64,000 bases of DNA, taken from positions 1 through 64,000 of the forward strand of contig JAEUHJ010000153.1 in NCBI GenBank assembly GCA_016795375.1. The letters are read 5' to 3'. A program made the translations under genes and the position numbers. This document shows, one piece after another, positions 63,460 through 64,000 of the stretch; positions within the stretch are counted from its first letter, which is position 1, and each line of letters begins with the position of its first letter. The notes beneath the pieces are model-generated. The model saw nothing but the letters and a program-made list of their open reading frames with translations. It did not search any database and had not been told where the DNA came from. This stretch comes from Verrucomicrobiaceae bacterium (GTDB lineage: Bacteria > Verrucomicrobiota > Verrucomicrobiia > Verrucomicrobiales > Verrucomicrobiaceae).

Positions 63460-64000
63460 CTCCGCGCAAAGACCTCCTCGACATCGCATCGCTCACGGAT
63501 GAAGAAATCGCGTTCGTGCTCGACAACGCCGTGCCGTTCAAGGAGCTCTTCAAGCGCAGTGTGAAGAAGGTGCCCACGCTCAAGGGCCGGACGATGCTCA
63601 CACTGTTCTACGAGCCTTCCACACGCACGCGCTCCAGCTTTGAAGTCGCCGCCAGCCGTCTCTCCGCCGACGTCACACACTTTGACATCGAATCGAGCAG
63701 CGTCGTGAAAGGCGAGTCCGTCCTGGACACGGTCGAGACTCTGGAGGCCATGCGCGTCGATTACATCGTCGTGCGACACAAACAGGCTGGCACGCCGAAC
63801 CTCATCGCCAAAAACACCCGCGCCAGCGTCATCAACGCCGGTGATGGCTGGCACGCACATCCCACGCAGGCGCTGCTGGACGCCTTCACGCTGCGGGAGA
63901 TCCACAAGGACCTGCGCGGCTGCCGCGCCCTCATCGTCGGCGACATCCAGCACTCACGCGTCGCCCGCAGCACCAGCCTCATCTTCCGTCGCCTCGGCAT
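63456..64000 (+). CDS. pyrB: Aspartate carbamoyltransferase (3' end outside window)
   Basis: About 181 N-terminal residues are visible; the gene runs past the window end. Carbamoyl-phosphate site FYEPSTRTRSSFE, KGESVLDTVETLEAM, and HPTQALLDAFTL match PyrB. It makes carbamoyl aspartate in UMP synthesis. The start overlaps the pyrR stop by ATGA. The polypeptide regulation by PyrI is not expected in a PyrR-type operon. Confidence 0.95.
   Translation, partial: MTPRKDLLDIASLTDEEIAFVLDNAVPFKELFKRSVKKVPTLKGRTMLTLFYEPSTRTRSSFEVAASRLSADVTHFDIESSSVVKGESVLDTVETLEAMRVDYIVVRHKQAGTPNLIAKNTRASVINAGDGWHAHPTQALLDAFTLREIHKDLRGCRALIVGDIQHSRVARSTSLIFRRLG

Overview
The window is a GC-rich, densely packed stretch of a Gram-negative bacterial chromosome. 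It carries lipopolysaccharide genes (lpxA and an lpxC-fabZ fusion), several exopolysaccharide genes, Tat-exported Gfo/Idh/MocA oxidoreductases, a secreted PQQ-type beta-propeller, an esterase of the kind common in Planctomycetes and Verrucomicrobia, and many secreted proteins of unknown function. This combination best fits a Verrucomicrobiota member (Prosthecobacter/Verrucomicrobium-like). That is an inference from gene content, not from a marker-gene search. No transposase, phage, CRISPR or rRNA gene is visible; one tRNA-Ser is present.

Layout. 1-5988: the end of a polysaccharide cluster on the + strand (MurJ-type flippase fragment, a protein of two fused GT4 glycosyltransferases, an AsnB-type amidotransferase, an O-antigen ligase/polymerase). 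5948-8087: lpxC-fabZ and lpxA on the - strand. 8343-13887: a secreted PQQ-like propeller, an HrpA helicase and a cupin. 13982-20412: a Fur/PerR-like regulator with a perfect 7-1-7 operator in front of it, then sufC, sufB and sufD. This SUF cluster is broken up by a YcxB-like gene, a frameshifted VapC-like gene with a small partner, and a Phd/VapC pair on the opposite strand. 20538-25049: alr, a DUF1802 gene, a methyltransferase, tpiA and pgk. 25190-32161: a second polysaccharide locus, with one polymerase and three successive Wzz-like proteins overlapping on the - strand, and a GT2 plus a WecG/TagA glycosyltransferase on the + strand. 32223-41231: yqgE, a Gfo/Idh oxidoreductase, recD2, an esterase, a zinc-ribbon membrane protein, fabF, a LolA-like protein and a prenyl synthase. 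41420-50470: fmdB, two linked secreted unknowns, a gene remnant, a metal-dependent amidohydrolase, uvrB with an unusual insertion, and a second Gfo/Idh oxidoreductase. 50536-54422: an ABC-2 exporter, an inositol-phosphatase family protein, a stand-alone CoaB, an SDR and tRNA-Ser(CGA). 54541-64000: a small membrane protein, a NIF3-like protein, an uncharacterised MCCF-type protein, gluQ, an SH3-like protein, hemL, a cupin, a two-domain thioredoxin protein, an M23 peptidase with a lipoprotein, pyrR and the start of pyrB.

Most genes are single copies of housekeeping or envelope functions, often linked by 4-bp ATGA overlaps. The most interesting points are: (1) a PerR/Fur-type operator and regulator in front of a SUF iron-sulfur cluster split by toxin-antitoxin modules; (2) the Wzy-Wzz-Wzz-Wzz overlapping operon without a visible kinase domain; (3) the tandem GT4-GT4 fusion; (4) several unrelated intergenic inverted-repeat elements, three of which are pairs of hairpins, packed directly against stop codons; (5) a roughly 45-residue insertion in UvrB. 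I see no clearly new multi-gene defence or biosynthetic system.
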